IMG/VR virus record: IMGVR_UViG_3300037114_000075
Coordinates: 1 to 60,933 of that record
Length of the DNA: 60,933 bases
Strand: one strand, 5' to 3'
Source of the DNA: a virus
Part shown: positions 50,164 through 57,775 of the stretch, in pieces
Layout of the letters: every line of letters starts with the position of its first letter
Position numbering within the stretch: position 1 is the first letter of the stretch
The notes under the pieces: generated by a model
The model's database searches: none
What the model was told of the DNA's origin: nothing
Seen by the model: the letters and a program-made list of their open reading frames with translations, nothing else
Program-made: the position numbers and the translations under genes

Positions 50164-50709
50164 ATGAAAATCGCACCCTTGCTCGGCGCATGCGTCGTCG
50201 CCGGCGTCGGCCTTGCGCCCGTTCCGAGTTTCGCTCAAACCGACGATAAGGCAGCTGGACCGCCGCCGACTGCGGTCGCGGATTCTTCCGCCGCCAGCGG
50301 CACCGTGACCGTGAAAATGTCCATCAACCAGGTCATCGGGCTTCAAAAGGCGATCTCCGGGCTCGACTCCTATACGGATACCGATGCGACCGGAAAGCCG
50401 GTGACCAAACGCTACATGTTCAGCGTTCCGACACGCATCATCCTTGCGCAAGATTCTGCGGCCCTGAATCTCATATCGAGCGCCGTGCAGGCTCAACAGA
50501 CCACGTTGCTGAGCGACATTTCCGGCGGCGCCGGTTACCTGAAGCCTGGATCGCCGGAGACCGCGAAATTCAATCTTGAGTCCCTCAAGCTCGGCGAACA
50601 GCAGGAACCCGTCGAACTCGACACGCTGACGGAGGCGGATCTCGGTCTCGAACGCAATCCAATCCCGACAGGCGTGCTCGCCGCGCTGACGCCGATCATC
50701 GCAAAATGA
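50164..50709 (+). CDS. Secreted or periplasmic protein of unknown function
   Basis: 181 residues from MKIAPLLGACVVAGVGLAPV, then PSFA with likely cleavage before QTDD. The mature part has SGTVTVKMSINQVIGLQKAI and DATGKPVTKRYMFSVPTRII, a compact alpha/beta domain that I do not recognise. It directly follows the tail fibre. A fibre chaperone or a periplasmic factor are both possible. Confidence 0.65.
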   Translation: MKIAPLLGACVVAGVGLAPVPSFAQTDDKAAGPPPTAVADSSAASGTVTVKMSINQVIGLQKAISGLDSYTDTDATGKPVTKRYMFSVPTRIILAQDSAALNLISSAVQAQQTTLLSDISGGAGYLKPGSPETAKFNLESLKLGEQQEPVELDTLTEADLGLERNPIPTGVLAALTPIIAK

Positions 50710-50990
50710 AAAAGCCTCGCCGTGCCAGACCGATGACACACAGGGAATTTACGCTTTGGAGAAAGCGCGAATTCCCGTCTCGGTTGGCCTGCGCCACGGC
50801 GATGGGGTGGGGCCGCGACAAGGTTGATGCGCTCGAGACCGGGAAGACGCGCGGCGGCACGCGGTGTTCAATCCGCACCGCAGATGCGCTGGCCTGCGCG
50901 GCATGGACCGTCGGCATCCGCGAATTTCATGGCGAGACGGATGAATCTATGTGGTTTCCAAAACCTTCCGCCGATGCTAGCCGCGTTTGA
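50706..50990 (+). CDS. XRE-like HTH protein
   Basis: 94 residues. MTHREFTLWRKREFPSRLAC, ATAMGWGRDKVDALETGKTR, and ADALACAAWTVGIREF follow the small helix-turn-helix proteins common in alphaproteobacterial phages (GWGRxxVxxLExGKT). Starts within the previous stop. Target unknown; the late position suggests control of lysis or accessory genes. Confidence 0.7.
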   Translation: MKKPRRARPMTHREFTLWRKREFPSRLACATAMGWGRDKVDALETGKTRGGTRCSIRTADALACAAWTVGIREFHGETDESMWFPKPSADASRV

Positions 50991-51019
50991 ACTTTGGGGA
51001 AACCGATGAGCGAAATGAT
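50979..51019 (+). repeat. 41-bp dispersed direct repeat, copy B
   Basis: Matches 20173-20213 at 39 of 41 positions and again covers the leader and first codons of a MSEMI-family gene. Here the leader overlaps the end of the HTH gene at 50706-50990. Confidence 0.85.
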
Positions 51020-51251
51020 TCAACGTGCAGCTCGGGCGATAGAGGCAGAGGATGTTGATAATGGACCATTCTTTGCGATCGACGAAGAAGAGGCTGAGAG
51101 ATTTGCATATGTGGTCATCTCCGCTATGCGGGAGCCGACCGAGGCAATGAAAAAAGCCTTTTACTCCTCTTGCGACGATCATGGGCAAGTGCTGTGGAAA
51201 TATGGCTGGCGCGCTCTGATTGATGCTGCCTTGGGCGTCGATACCAAATGA
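51006..51251 (+). CDS. MSEMI-family small protein, short paralogue
   Basis: 81 residues: MSEMIQRAARAIEAEDVDNG then AYVVISAMREPTEAMKKAFY. Shares the N-terminal block and AMREPT motif with 20200-20646 but has a short end (YGWRALIDAALGVDTK) that is the usual ending of this family. Function unknown. Confidence 0.75.
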   Translation: MSEMIQRAARAIEAEDVDNGPFFAIDEEEAERFAYVVISAMREPTEAMKKAFYSSCDDHGQVLWKYGWRALIDAALGVDTK

Positions 51252-51478
51252 CGGCCCCTTGGGAGCGTCCATGCTCTGCCCCGCAGAAGGTGCTTATCGT
51301 CTTCGGCTACGTCGCCCTGCTGACGCTATGGGGCGTGCCAAAGATTCCCGCTGTGATTTTTCTCTTGGTGGCCAAGATGTTATATCTGGCCGCCGAGTCC
51401 GTGAATTCGTTCGTCGACGGGATCGGGCTCAAGGTTCTGGACTGGCTCGTCGACGAGAAACCGATCGAGGAGGAATAA
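51248..51478 (+). CDS. Small membrane protein, holin candidate
   Basis: 76 residues. One long hydrophobic stretch, VLIVFGYVALLTLWGVPKIP then AVIFLLVAKMLYLAAESV, could form two short membrane helices with an acidic C-terminus (DEKPIEEE). It lies directly before a secreted endolysin, with TAATG coupling, the usual place for a holin. Confidence 0.6.
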   Translation: MTAPWERPCSAPQKVLIVFGYVALLTLWGVPKIPAVIFLLVAKMLYLAAESVNSFVDGIGLKVLDWLVDEKPIEEE

Positions 51479-52314
51479 TGCTTTTCACCAACCGCGCTCT
51501 GGCGCGCTCAATCATCGCTGCCGCTGTGTTTCTGGCGTTCTTCGTCATGCTGTTTCCGCAGGCGCATGCGGAGGGCCGGCATCATCACGCAAGGCATACG
51601 CACTTTACGTATCCCTTTGGCCGACACTCCCGCCGCCAGGCCGAAGCGAGCCAGTCAGCCGGAATCACGGTCTTCGGCGATAGGACAATCGACGCGCCTG
51701 GAAATATCGATCCTGTGGCCCCAGCGCGGCCTCAGGGGCGGCGCGAGGCTTGGCAGCGTCCTATTGGCCACCAGCGGTTGGCGAGCCGCCTAGCGGCCTT
51801 TCCGCGCCATTACGCTCGATCTGTGGTCCAACGTGAGTCTGCCACAGCAGGTATCGCGCCGTTCGGCCGAGAGATCGATTGCTTGGCCTCCGCAGCGCCG
51901 CAGAGCGCCCGCGGCCGCGGCCGCGGCATGGGTAGCGCCCCTGGCGCTTGGAATGGTGTGGCGAGCGCCGGAAGCGATACCAGCCGAGTCCTGGCGGAAG
52001 CGGCAAAATATGCTGGCGCCGGTAATCCAACGGGGTTTCGCGGCCCGTGGTGCAAGGCGTTCGAGGTCATGATCCTTCGGCGCCTCGGCTATCATCCGTC
52101 GTCCTCGTTTCTGGCGATCGATGCGCTTCGCGACGGCGTGCGCGTTTCGACGCCCCGGCCGGGAGATATCGCCGTTATGCCCCGGCATGTGACGTTCTTT
52201 GCCGGTTGGGGCGGCCGCGGCTTCATCGGCATCGGCGGCAATCAGGCCGGCCATCGTGTGACCGAATCGACCTTCCCTGTCGGCGAAGTGATCGCGTGGA
52301 TAGAGCCGCGATGA
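51478..52314 (+). CDS. Secreted NlpC/CHAP-like endolysin (TIGR02594 type)
   Basis: 278 residues. N-terminal signal or signal-anchor (SIIAAAVFLAFFVMLFPQAH then A). A basic, low-complexity linker follows to about 165. The catalytic domain, 170-278, has Cys192 in WCKAF, His237 in RHVTFF and Asn255 in GGNQ, with TPRPGDIAVM between, as in the TIGR02594 cysteine peptidases that cut peptide stems of peptidoglycan. With a signal it could reach the periplasm without a holin. Confidence 0.8.
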   Translation: MLFTNRALARSIIAAAVFLAFFVMLFPQAHAEGRHHHARHTHFTYPFGRHSRRQAEASQSAGITVFGDRTIDAPGNIDPVAPARPQGRREAWQRPIGHQRLASRLAAFPRHYARSVVQRESATAGIAPFGREIDCLASAAPQSARGRGRGMGSAPGAWNGVASAGSDTSRVLAEAAKYAGAGNPTGFRGPWCKAFEVMILRRLGYHPSSSFLAIDALRDGVRVSTPRPGDIAVMPRHVTFFAGWGGRGFIGIGGNQAGHRVTESTFPVGEVIAWIEPR

Positions 52315-53390
52315 CGGTCAGGGTTCTCAGAGGGGATTGTCGGGAAGTGCTCCGCGCGCTGCCGGATGAGTCTGTGCATTGCGCTGTGACATCCCCGCCC
52401 TATTGGGGCTTGCGGGATTATGGTTCTGCGGGGCAGATCGGGCTTGAGCAATCACCTTTCGACTATGTGGATGAGCTGGTCGGCGTCTTCCGCGAAGTCT
52501 GGCGTGTGTTGCGGCCCGACGGGACGCTTTGGCTCAATCTTGGTGATAGCTATGCCGGTAGCGGCCGCGGCGGTAATCCGACCGCCGACAGTTCGACGCT
52601 GCAAGGATCTCTGGCCTCGCAGGAAGCCTCCATGGTGCGCCGAACGCGCGGCCGCGGGGAAATAGGCGCCAGTGCTCGAGCCGCGGCCGTAACGAACGTA
52701 GGGCGCCGAGCGACCCGCGGTAGTCAGTTGGCCGCCGGCTTCCATGAGACGGCGCGGATCGCAGGCGCCGTTGGTCGCTCATGGGTTCCACCGGCGGCGG
52801 GCTTCAAGCAAAAGGACTTGATGATGATGCCCGCGCGCGTCGCCATCGCGCTTCAGGAGGACGGATGGTGGCTGCGGCAGGACATCATCTGGTCAAAGCC
52901 GAATCCTATGCCGGAAAGTGTCACTGACCGCTGCACGAAGGCGCATGAATATATGTTCCTTTTGAGCAAAAGCGAGCGGTATTATTTCGACGCTGACGCG
53001 ATTGCCGAGCCGGCGGTCAAAGCCGCAAAAGACCGACAAGACGTTTCCGAAACCAATGACCGGCGCACCCGGATCGGCTTGGCGAATTGGAACAAAGCGC
53101 AGCCTGAGACGCGGAACAAGCGTAGCGTTTGGGAATGCTCGACGCAGCCTTTCGCCGAAGCCCATTTTGCTACATTTCCACCGGCGCTAATCAGTCCTTG
53201 CATTCTCGCAGGATCTCCAGAAGGCGGCACCGTTCTTGACCCCTTCGGCGGGGCTGGCACGACCGGCCTTGTCGCTGATCGCCTTGGCCGTGACGCCATC
53301 CTGATTGAATTGAATCCAGAATACGCCGCCATGGCAGAACGGCGGATCAACTCAGATGCGGGAATGTTTGCCAAGGTGCAGGGAGTGTGA
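52311..53390 (+). CDS. DNA methyltransferase, SPPY type
   Basis: 359 residues from MTVRVLRGDCREVLRALPDE. TSPPYWGLRDYG at 27-38 is the catalytic motif; SPPY is most often seen in cytosine-N4 enzymes but also some adenine enzymes. FGGAGTTGLVADRLGRDAIL near 315-335 binds SAM, giving beta-class order. Residues 85-155 (GRGGNPTADSSTLQG...) are a variable, low-complexity target region. Starts inside the endolysin stop. No nuclease partner, so probably protects phage DNA. Confidence 0.85.
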   Translation: MTVRVLRGDCREVLRALPDESVHCAVTSPPYWGLRDYGSAGQIGLEQSPFDYVDELVGVFREVWRVLRPDGTLWLNLGDSYAGSGRGGNPTADSSTLQGSLASQEASMVRRTRGRGEIGASARAAAVTNVGRRATRGSQLAAGFHETARIAGAVGRSWVPPAAGFKQKDLMMMPARVAIALQEDGWWLRQDIIWSKPNPMPESVTDRCTKAHEYMFLLSKSERYYFDADAIAEPAVKAAKDRQDVSETNDRRTRIGLANWNKAQPETRNKRSVWECSTQPFAEAHFATFPPALISPCILAGSPEGGTVLDPFGGAGTTGLVADRLGRDAILIELNPEYAAMAERRINSDAGMFAKVQGV

Positions 53391-53394
53391 CCCG

Positions 53395-53487
53395 ATGCGT
53401 CCCGACGATCTATTAACCTTGGGGATTCTCATTTTCGTGATTCTCGGCGCTGGCGTGCTGATGGTCTTTGCTGCGGTTTCGCTGTGA
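53395..53487 (+). CDS. Tiny single-span membrane protein (30 aa)
   Basis: MRPDDLLTLGILIFVILGAG followed by VLMVFAAVSL: one transmembrane helix after a short acidic N-terminus. Its TGA overlaps the GTG of the next tiny gene. Size and position among lysis genes are compatible with a lysis accessory, but nothing proves it. Confidence 0.5.
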   Translation: MRPDDLLTLGILIFVILGAGVLMVFAAVSL

Positions 53488-53597
53488 CGACCTTCCTCGC
53501 GATCATTGGCGCGCTGTGGATCGCCTCCTGGCTCTTTCGAATTGTGCTCTCCGGTGGTAATGTGATCACCTTCGTGCTGACAGGGAAGTGGTCGTGA
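53484..53597 (+). CDS. Tiny membrane protein with repeated C-terminus (37 aa)
   Basis: GTG start. A hydrophobic helix (FLAIIGALWIASWLFRIVL) is followed by NVITFVLTGKWS. The last 12 residues recur almost unchanged at the end of 54424-54492, on the other side of the cytosine methyltransferase gene. Confidence 0.55.
   Translation: MTTFLAIIGALWIASWLFRIVLSGGNVITFVLTGKWS
53559..53597 (+). repeat. 39-bp direct repeat flanking the cytosine methyltransferase, copy 1
   Basis: Begins AATGTGATCACCTTCGTGCT and ends at a TGA overlapping the next start. It matches 54454-54492 at about 31 of 39 positions, with most differences at codon third positions. Both copies encode NVITF-x-LTGKW. Confidence 0.8.
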
Positions 53598-54427
53598 CTG
53601 GTCAGAGGCTTGCAATTGATCTCTTTTGCGGCCTTGGCGGCTGGACCGAAGGGCTGCTTGCCGAAGGTTACGACGTGATCGGTTTCGATATTGAGCGGCA
53701 CGAATACGGCGATCACCGCTACCCCGGACAGCTTGTCATTCAGGACGTTCGGACGATCCACGGCTCGCAATTCAAAGCCGCCGCGCTCATCGTCGCATCG
53801 CCGCCATGTCAGGCGTACAGCTACCGCGCAATGCCGTGGAAGCGCGCCAAGGCTCTCCCGCCCCCAGACAACACACTTTTCGAGACGTGCTTCCGCATCC
53901 AGCGCGAGGCATGCGAGGCCGCTGGCAGGCATATCCCGCTGATCGTCGAGAATGTGCGCGGCGCTCAGAAATGGGTAGGACGAGCTCGTTGGAACTTCGG
54001 ATCGTTTTATCTGTGGGGCGACGTGCCAGCCCTGATGCCGCCAGTATTCAAAGCTCAGAAGTTTAACCCGGATGGCACAACTCATGGGCCAGGAAGCTGG
54101 TTTGCGATAGCAGATTCGAAAAACAGAGGCTGCAAGAACGAAGGCGGTTCGTGGTTCCAAGTCGCGCACAACACGACCAGCGGCAAAGGACAAAATCCTG
54201 ATGGACGCAAGAGCGACGGCGCTACTTGGTTTGGCGATTACGCGGCGATGAAAGAAGGCATCAAGCAACGCGGCAGCGGGCGCGATTGGTTTGCTGGAGA
54301 TGGCAAGATCAGCCGAATGACATCCTCCAAATCGCCCGCCAGAAAGATGGCCAGCGCCATGATAGCCAAAATCCCGTTGCCTCTCAGCCGTCATATCGCC
54401 GCTACCTTTGCGGGTGATCGGACATGA
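53594..54427 (+). CDS. Cytosine-5 DNA methyltransferase (Dcm-like)
   Basis: 277 residues (GTG 53594; GTG 53588 also possible). LAIDLFCGLGGWTEGLLAEG is SAM motif I, VASPPCQAYSYR the catalytic PCQ loop and LIVENVRG the ENV motif. A variable region with GSWFAIADSKNRG and GGSWFQVAHNTTSG repeats (also GATWFGDYAAM) fills the target-recognition part. The end PLPLSRHIAATFAG fits motif X. It lies between two copies of a 39-bp repeat, which suggests insertion as a unit. Confidence 0.85.
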   Translation: MTGQRLAIDLFCGLGGWTEGLLAEGYDVIGFDIERHEYGDHRYPGQLVIQDVRTIHGSQFKAAALIVASPPCQAYSYRAMPWKRAKALPPPDNTLFETCFRIQREACEAAGRHIPLIVENVRGAQKWVGRARWNFGSFYLWGDVPALMPPVFKAQKFNPDGTTHGPGSWFAIADSKNRGCKNEGGSWFQVAHNTTSGKGQNPDGRKSDGATWFGDYAAMKEGIKQRGSGRDWFAGDGKISRMTSSKSPARKMASAMIAKIPLPLSRHIAATFAGDRT

Positions 54428-54492
54428 CGCCGACCTTCCTGCACCCGCCCAAGAACGTGATCACATTCGCGCTGACGGGTAAATGGACATGA
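54424..54492 (+). CDS. Micro-ORF repeating the LTGKW peptide (22 aa)
   Basis: MTPTFLHPPKNVITFALTGK then WT. It overlaps the stops and starts of both neighbours (ATGA), and its second half repeats the end of 53484-53597. It lacks the hydrophobic helix, so it looks like the remnant of a duplicated membrane gene. Conserved third-position differences suggest that the peptide was under selection. Confidence 0.5.
   Translation: MTPTFLHPPKNVITFALTGKWT
54454..54492 (+). repeat. 39-bp direct repeat flanking the cytosine methyltransferase, copy 2
   Basis: AACGTGATCACATTCGCGCT onward, ending at a TGA that overlaps the ATG of the GH19 gene. Partner of 53559-53597. Confidence 0.8.
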
Positions 54493-55064
54493 ACGCGACG
54501 ATCTTCTTCGACAAGATCCGTGCTAAGCCGTTCAATGACGAGCTATCGCAAACGCAAGTGGATGGCATCAATGCCATTCTTGCCGCCTTCGACAAATTCG
54601 CCGCGCTCGTCGCTGATCCGCGCTTCCAGGCCTACATGCTGGCGACCGCGTGGTGGGAAACAGGGCGCACCATGCAGCCCGTCGCCGAGGTCGGCCAGGG
54701 TTCCGGCAAGAGCTACGGTGCGCCCGCCGGTCCCTACGGTCAGCGCTACTACGGGCGTGGATACGTACAGCTCACGTGGCTCGCCAACTACACGAAGGCG
54801 CAAAACGGGTTGGCCGAACTCGGCGTCATCTGCGATCTGGTGCGCGATCCAGACCAAGCGCTCCAGCCGGCCATGGCGGCACAAATCATGATCCTCGGGA
54901 TGGTGCAGGGCTGGTTCACGGGGCTGCGGCTCGCCGAATACTTCAATGAGACTGCCGGTTTATGGGTGCCGGCTCGACGGATCATCAATGCGCAAGACCA
55001 TGCCATCGAGATCGCACAAGCTGGACTGGATTTCGATGCGGCTCTGATCGCCGCAGCGGCATGA
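54489..55064 (+). CDS. GH19 chitinase-like endolysin
   Basis: 191 residues from MNATIFFDKIRAKPFNDELS. Catalytic Glu57 in ATAWWETGRTMQPVAEVG; SGKSYG and YYGRGYVQLTWLANY (87-101) are the glycoside hydrolase 19 signature used by phage endolysins. The last 50 residues carry a helical end (VPARRIINAQDHAIEIAQAG). It cleaves the glycan strand. There is no signal peptide, so it should need the holin. It complements the peptide-cutting enzyme at 51478. Confidence 0.9.
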   Translation: MNATIFFDKIRAKPFNDELSQTQVDGINAILAAFDKFAALVADPRFQAYMLATAWWETGRTMQPVAEVGQGSGKSYGAPAGPYGQRYYGRGYVQLTWLANYTKAQNGLAELGVICDLVRDPDQALQPAMAAQIMILGMVQGWFTGLRLAEYFNETAGLWVPARRIINAQDHAIEIAQAGLDFDAALIAAAA

Positions 55065-55318
55065 GCGCGCCGCCGGTCTTCGAGCCGCCGCCGCCTGTGG
55101 GGCCGGTGAACACAGATTGGCGCTACGCCGTTAAGGCTTGGCACGTAGGGCCTTTCTTTGGAGAGTGGGCCATCTCCGCCGATGACAGCATTGTGCTTTG
55201 TTTCAAGAGCCCAGACCGCGACACGGCATGGGCAGAGGCGAAAAGGCTCGCCGATCAATACGGCGGTCTCGCGATCTTCATGGAAACATACGGGCACGCG
55301 CGCGGCTATGTCGAATAA
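55061..55318 (+). CDS. Hypothetical protein with Pro-rich start
   Basis: 85 residues: MSAPPVFEPPPPVGPVNTDW then a beta/alpha part (YAVKAWHVGPFFGEWAISAD, AWAEAKRLADQYGGLAIFME). Start overlaps the GH19 stop (ATGA). The poly-Pro start recalls the N-terminus at 58476. Unknown function. Confidence 0.65.
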   Translation: MSAPPVFEPPPPVGPVNTDWRYAVKAWHVGPFFGEWAISADDSIVLCFKSPDRDTAWAEAKRLADQYGGLAIFMETYGHARGYVE

Positions 55319-55375
55319 TAAATAATCGGGCGGAAACCTCAAGCGGCATCGCATCTCAAGTTGAAGGGGGCTGAA

Positions 55376-55654
55376 ATGCGCAAGCTCTTGCTCGCCACAA
55401 CAATGCTCTTGGGGACGATCGCCCATTCTCAGCCGCTTCCTACTGAAGTGTGCTTCCCGGCTACCGACCCGCATTCCGGCTTGGGGACCAACTTCTACAA
55501 GGACCCGTCTCGCGGGGCGCCGCAGATGACATGCATGCGCCTTACCGATATGGATCATCCGAACTTCAAGACCGTCCCGCCGGCTGAAGCGCCGATGCTG
55601 CGCCGGTATCCAGCGGGCGGTCGCCCTTCCTCTTGCGAGGATGGCGGCTGTTGA
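55376..55654 (+). CDS. Small secreted protein
   Basis: 92 residues from MRKLLLATTMLLGTIAHSQP: a Sec signal with likely cleavage after AHS. The mature part has cysteines (VCFPATDP, MTCMRLTD, SSCEDGGC) that could form disulfides in the periplasm. No lipobox. Located between two lysis genes; possibly part of the lysis set. The 95-base gap after it shows no clear signal. Confidence 0.55.
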   Translation: MRKLLLATTMLLGTIAHSQPLPTEVCFPATDPHSGLGTNFYKDPSRGAPQMTCMRLTDMDHPNFKTVPPAEAPMLRRYPAGGRPSSCEDGGC

Positions 55655-55749
55655 GGGGTCCGTGCCGCGGCAATCCCGGGCTATTCCCCATAACTGATTC
55701 GTGTGATATCTCTGCGCCTGGGGCACGCGGCAATCTTGGGACAACTCAA

Positions 55750-56115
55750 ATGAATTTACCAAACCAAAATCAGGTGGCGGCGGTCGGCCGTCACGTTCTC
55801 ACCGCCGTTGGGGCGATCACAGCCTTTGCATCGGCAATGGCGCTCCTAACGCCGGGCGAAGCCGCGAACGTCGTTTCTGGCTTCCAACATCTAAGCAATG
55901 CGGCCTCCGAATTTATGCTGGGCATCGGAACATTGATCCCGGTGGGTTCGGCTTTGTGGGCGGCATGGACGGCCTCGCGCAAGTCGGTCGTTCAATCGGC
56001 GGCCTCAATTCCCGGCACGACTGTCGTCACAACGGCGGCGCTCGCGGCGGCAACTCCAAACCAAGCCAACATCGTCAGCAACACACAAAATGTCGTCGTT
56101 GCGAAGGCGACGTGA
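55750..56115 (+). CDS. Holin-like protein
   Basis: 121 residues from MNLPNQNQVAAVGRHVLTAV. Two hydrophobic segments (GAITAFASAMALL and FMLGIGTLIPVGSALWAAWT) with a helix between them. I recall very similar small proteins (N-terminal NQNQVxAxGRHxxT) next to endolysins in rhizobial and Burkholderia phages. It is the best holin candidate for the GH19 enzyme. Confidence 0.7.
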   Translation: MNLPNQNQVAAVGRHVLTAVGAITAFASAMALLTPGEAANVVSGFQHLSNAASEFMLGIGTLIPVGSALWAAWTASRKSVVQSAASIPGTTVVTTAALAAATPNQANIVSNTQNVVVAKAT

Positions 56116-56138
56116 CTCACTCGAAAGGACGTAAAAAA

Positions 56139-56522
56139 ATGTTACGCAAACTTCTCATCTCTAGCGCGCTCGCAGCTTCTCTTGCGGGCTGCGCGTCGGT
56201 AGTCGGCGACTACGACGTACTCACCGGGACATCGGTTCCGGCTCAGACCGTTATCGTGGCCGCGACCGCTTTCGATGGCGTCGAGGGCGGAGCGACAGCC
56301 TACATGAAAGGGTGCCAGGCTTCGCCGGCTTCAACGTATTGCGCTCCTGCGACCGTCAAGATCGTTGCGAATGCCGTCTGGACCGGCCGCCATGCACGCA
56401 ATCAGCTTGAGGCCTTCATGGCCGCCAACCCTGACACTCCAGCTCCGGTCAGCCTCTACAACGTGCTTACGACTGCGCTGGCGACGCTCCAGACCCTCAG
56501 CACGCAATACGGCTGGCAGTAA
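56139..56522 (+). CDS. Small lipoprotein
   Basis: 127 residues. MLRKLLISSALAASLAGCAS contains the lipobox LAGC, so it should be lipidated at Cys18 and placed in the inner or outer membrane. The mature domain is helical (AFDGVEGGATAYMKGCQASP, LYNVLTTALATLQTLSTQYG). In a lysis block it might be an outer-membrane spanin subunit, but it is longer than most o-spanins and lacks the proline-rich look. Confidence 0.7.
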   Translation: MLRKLLISSALAASLAGCASVVGDYDVLTGTSVPAQTVIVAATAFDGVEGGATAYMKGCQASPASTYCAPATVKIVANAVWTGRHARNQLEAFMAANPDTPAPVSLYNVLTTALATLQTLSTQYGWQ

Positions 56523-56555
56523 ACCCAGCCAATCCCAACGAAAGGAATTCCTACC

Positions 56556-56837
56556 ATGTTAGCTGCTCTCATCCCCCTGCTCATCTCGTTGGTCCCTCTC
56601 GTCGGAGAAGCAATTCCAGATATCCAGCCAATCGTGAACGTGCTCGTCGCGATCGTGCCGACACTCACCTCAGATGTCATCCCGGCGGTGCAGGATATCA
56701 TCGCCGATCTCAGCGCCAATCCGGCGACGACAGCCGCGCAGCTCACCACATTGCAGGCGCTCGATGCGCAGTGCGATGCGGCGTTTGATGCCGCGGCCGC
56801 TGCGGCGGGAGCCGGCGCCCCGCCTGCCGGAACCTGA
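56556..56837 (+). CDS. Small hydrophobic protein
   Basis: 93 residues, after AAAGGAATT. N-terminal hydrophobic helix (MLAALIPLLISLVPLVGEAI), a second apolar region (VNVLVAIVPTL) and an Ala-rich end. Probably membrane-associated. No family recognised. Confidence 0.55.
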   Translation: MLAALIPLLISLVPLVGEAIPDIQPIVNVLVAIVPTLTSDVIPAVQDIIADLSANPATTAAQLTTLQALDAQCDAAFDAAAAAAGAGAPPAGT

Positions 56838-56839
56838 GC

Positions 56840-57034
56840 ATGAGCACCGCCTATGTTGCCGCGCTGTTTCTCGGCTGCCTTGTCTCCGATCCGAGCAAGT
56901 GCAGCATGACGAGCGTGCAGGTCGAGCCTCGGGCTTGTCATCTGCCGGCGATCCGAGGCCGCGTTGTCATGAACGGCGAGTGGCAAGACGCCGTGTTCCG
57001 GGTGAAGTGCGATGCCTCGAAACGACTGGATTAA
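56840..57034 (+). CDS. Small exported Cys-containing protein
   Basis: 64 residues: MSTAYVAALFLGCLVSDPSK then CSMTSVQVEPRACHLPAIRG. It has a short hydrophobic start and four cysteines. Overlaps the next gene by 23 bases. Proteins with this Cys-spaced look are common near lysis genes of rhizobial phages; function unknown. Confidence 0.55.
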   Translation: MSTAYVAALFLGCLVSDPSKCSMTSVQVEPRACHLPAIRGRVVMNGEWQDAVFRVKCDASKRLD

Positions 57035-57260
57035 GACGGTGTTTCCATTTGGCGGTGATCTTCGGATCGGCGACGCGGTGCGGCACAAAGGCGGCGGTCC
57101 CGTGCTGACGGTCGCCGAGATCGGGCCGGCAAAAGGAGTCTTCGTGCGGACTGTAAAATGCGAGCGTCGAAACGATGAGGGCCGCGTAGGAAGCGTTTGG
57201 TTCTTGTTCGACGAACTCGATAAGCTGGATACGCCGTGGCGAACGCGCCCGCAAACATAG
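57012..57260 (+). CDS. DUF2158-like (YodC) small protein
   Basis: 82 residues. LRIGDAVRHKGGGPVLTVAE is the GDxVxxxxGGPxxTV motif of DUF2158, followed by a VWFLFDELDKLD segment in place of the usual CxWF. An SH3-like small barrel is expected. Role unknown. Confidence 0.65.
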   Translation: MPRNDWIKTVFPFGGDLRIGDAVRHKGGGPVLTVAEIGPAKGVFVRTVKCERRNDEGRVGSVWFLFDELDKLDTPWRTRPQT

Positions 57261-57270
57261 GAGAACGAAA

Positions 57271-57534
57271 ATGGGCTGCTTCTCACTGACGTGGCTGGAA
57301 CAGATTCTGATCGATGTAGTCCTGATCATCGGCTTCGTCATGATCATTCAACTGTTCCTGCCGCGCCTCACCGCGATGCTCGGGCCGTTTGTTTGGATCA
57401 TCGCGATTCTGCGGATCGTTCTGTGGGTCGCAATCGCGATCTTCGTGATCATCATCTGCTTCTCATTGTTCGAGTGTCTGATCGGGTCTGGCGGCATAAG
57501 CCTTGTCCCTCACGCGCATAGCGACCGATACTGA
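57271..57534 (+). CDS. Small integral membrane protein
   Basis: 87 residues with two strong transmembrane segments (ILIDVVLIIGFVMIIQLFLP and FVWIIAILRIVLWVAIAIFV then IIICFSLF). Starts after AGGAGAACGAAA. The second segment is very long and may kink. Possible extra holin or an exclusion-type membrane protein. Confidence 0.65.
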   Translation: MGCFSLTWLEQILIDVVLIIGFVMIIQLFLPRLTAMLGPFVWIIAILRIVLWVAIAIFVIIICFSLFECLIGSGGISLVPHAHSDRY

Positions 57535-57580
57535 GAGGTAACCGGCGCGCATGTGATGGCTGAATTTCGAGCGCCGCGCG

Positions 57581-57742
57581 GTGAAATGGTTTTTCTATGA
57601 GGTCGCGAAGCTTTGGTATGGAGACTGGTCGGATTGGTGGGCCAATTGGCGGGAGTTATCGATCATGTTCTTCCTTGGGCTGATGATAGGCGTCGTCGCA
57701 GGGTTTGCTGGTGGCTTAATCCTTGGTATGATTGCGAGATGA
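57581..57742 (+). CDS. Small Trp-rich membrane protein (53 aa)
   Basis: GTG start. MKWFFYEVAKLWYGDWSDWW then ANWRELSIM carry seven Trp, followed by one glycine-zipper membrane helix (FFLGLMIGVVAGFAGGLILG). The ribosome site is weak, but the composition is clearly protein-like. An internal ATG at 57665 could give just the helix. Confidence 0.5.
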   Translation: MKWFFYEVAKLWYGDWSDWWANWRELSIMFFLGLMIGVVAGFAGGLILGMIAR

Positions 57743-57775
57743 TCATGATCGGCTATGCGGCGGGGCACAGAAAAC

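Noticed and set aside
54770-54785. CACGTG inside the GH19 gene as a parS site
   Set aside because: Surrounding bases follow the codons of the YVQLTW motif and do not match the ParB core.
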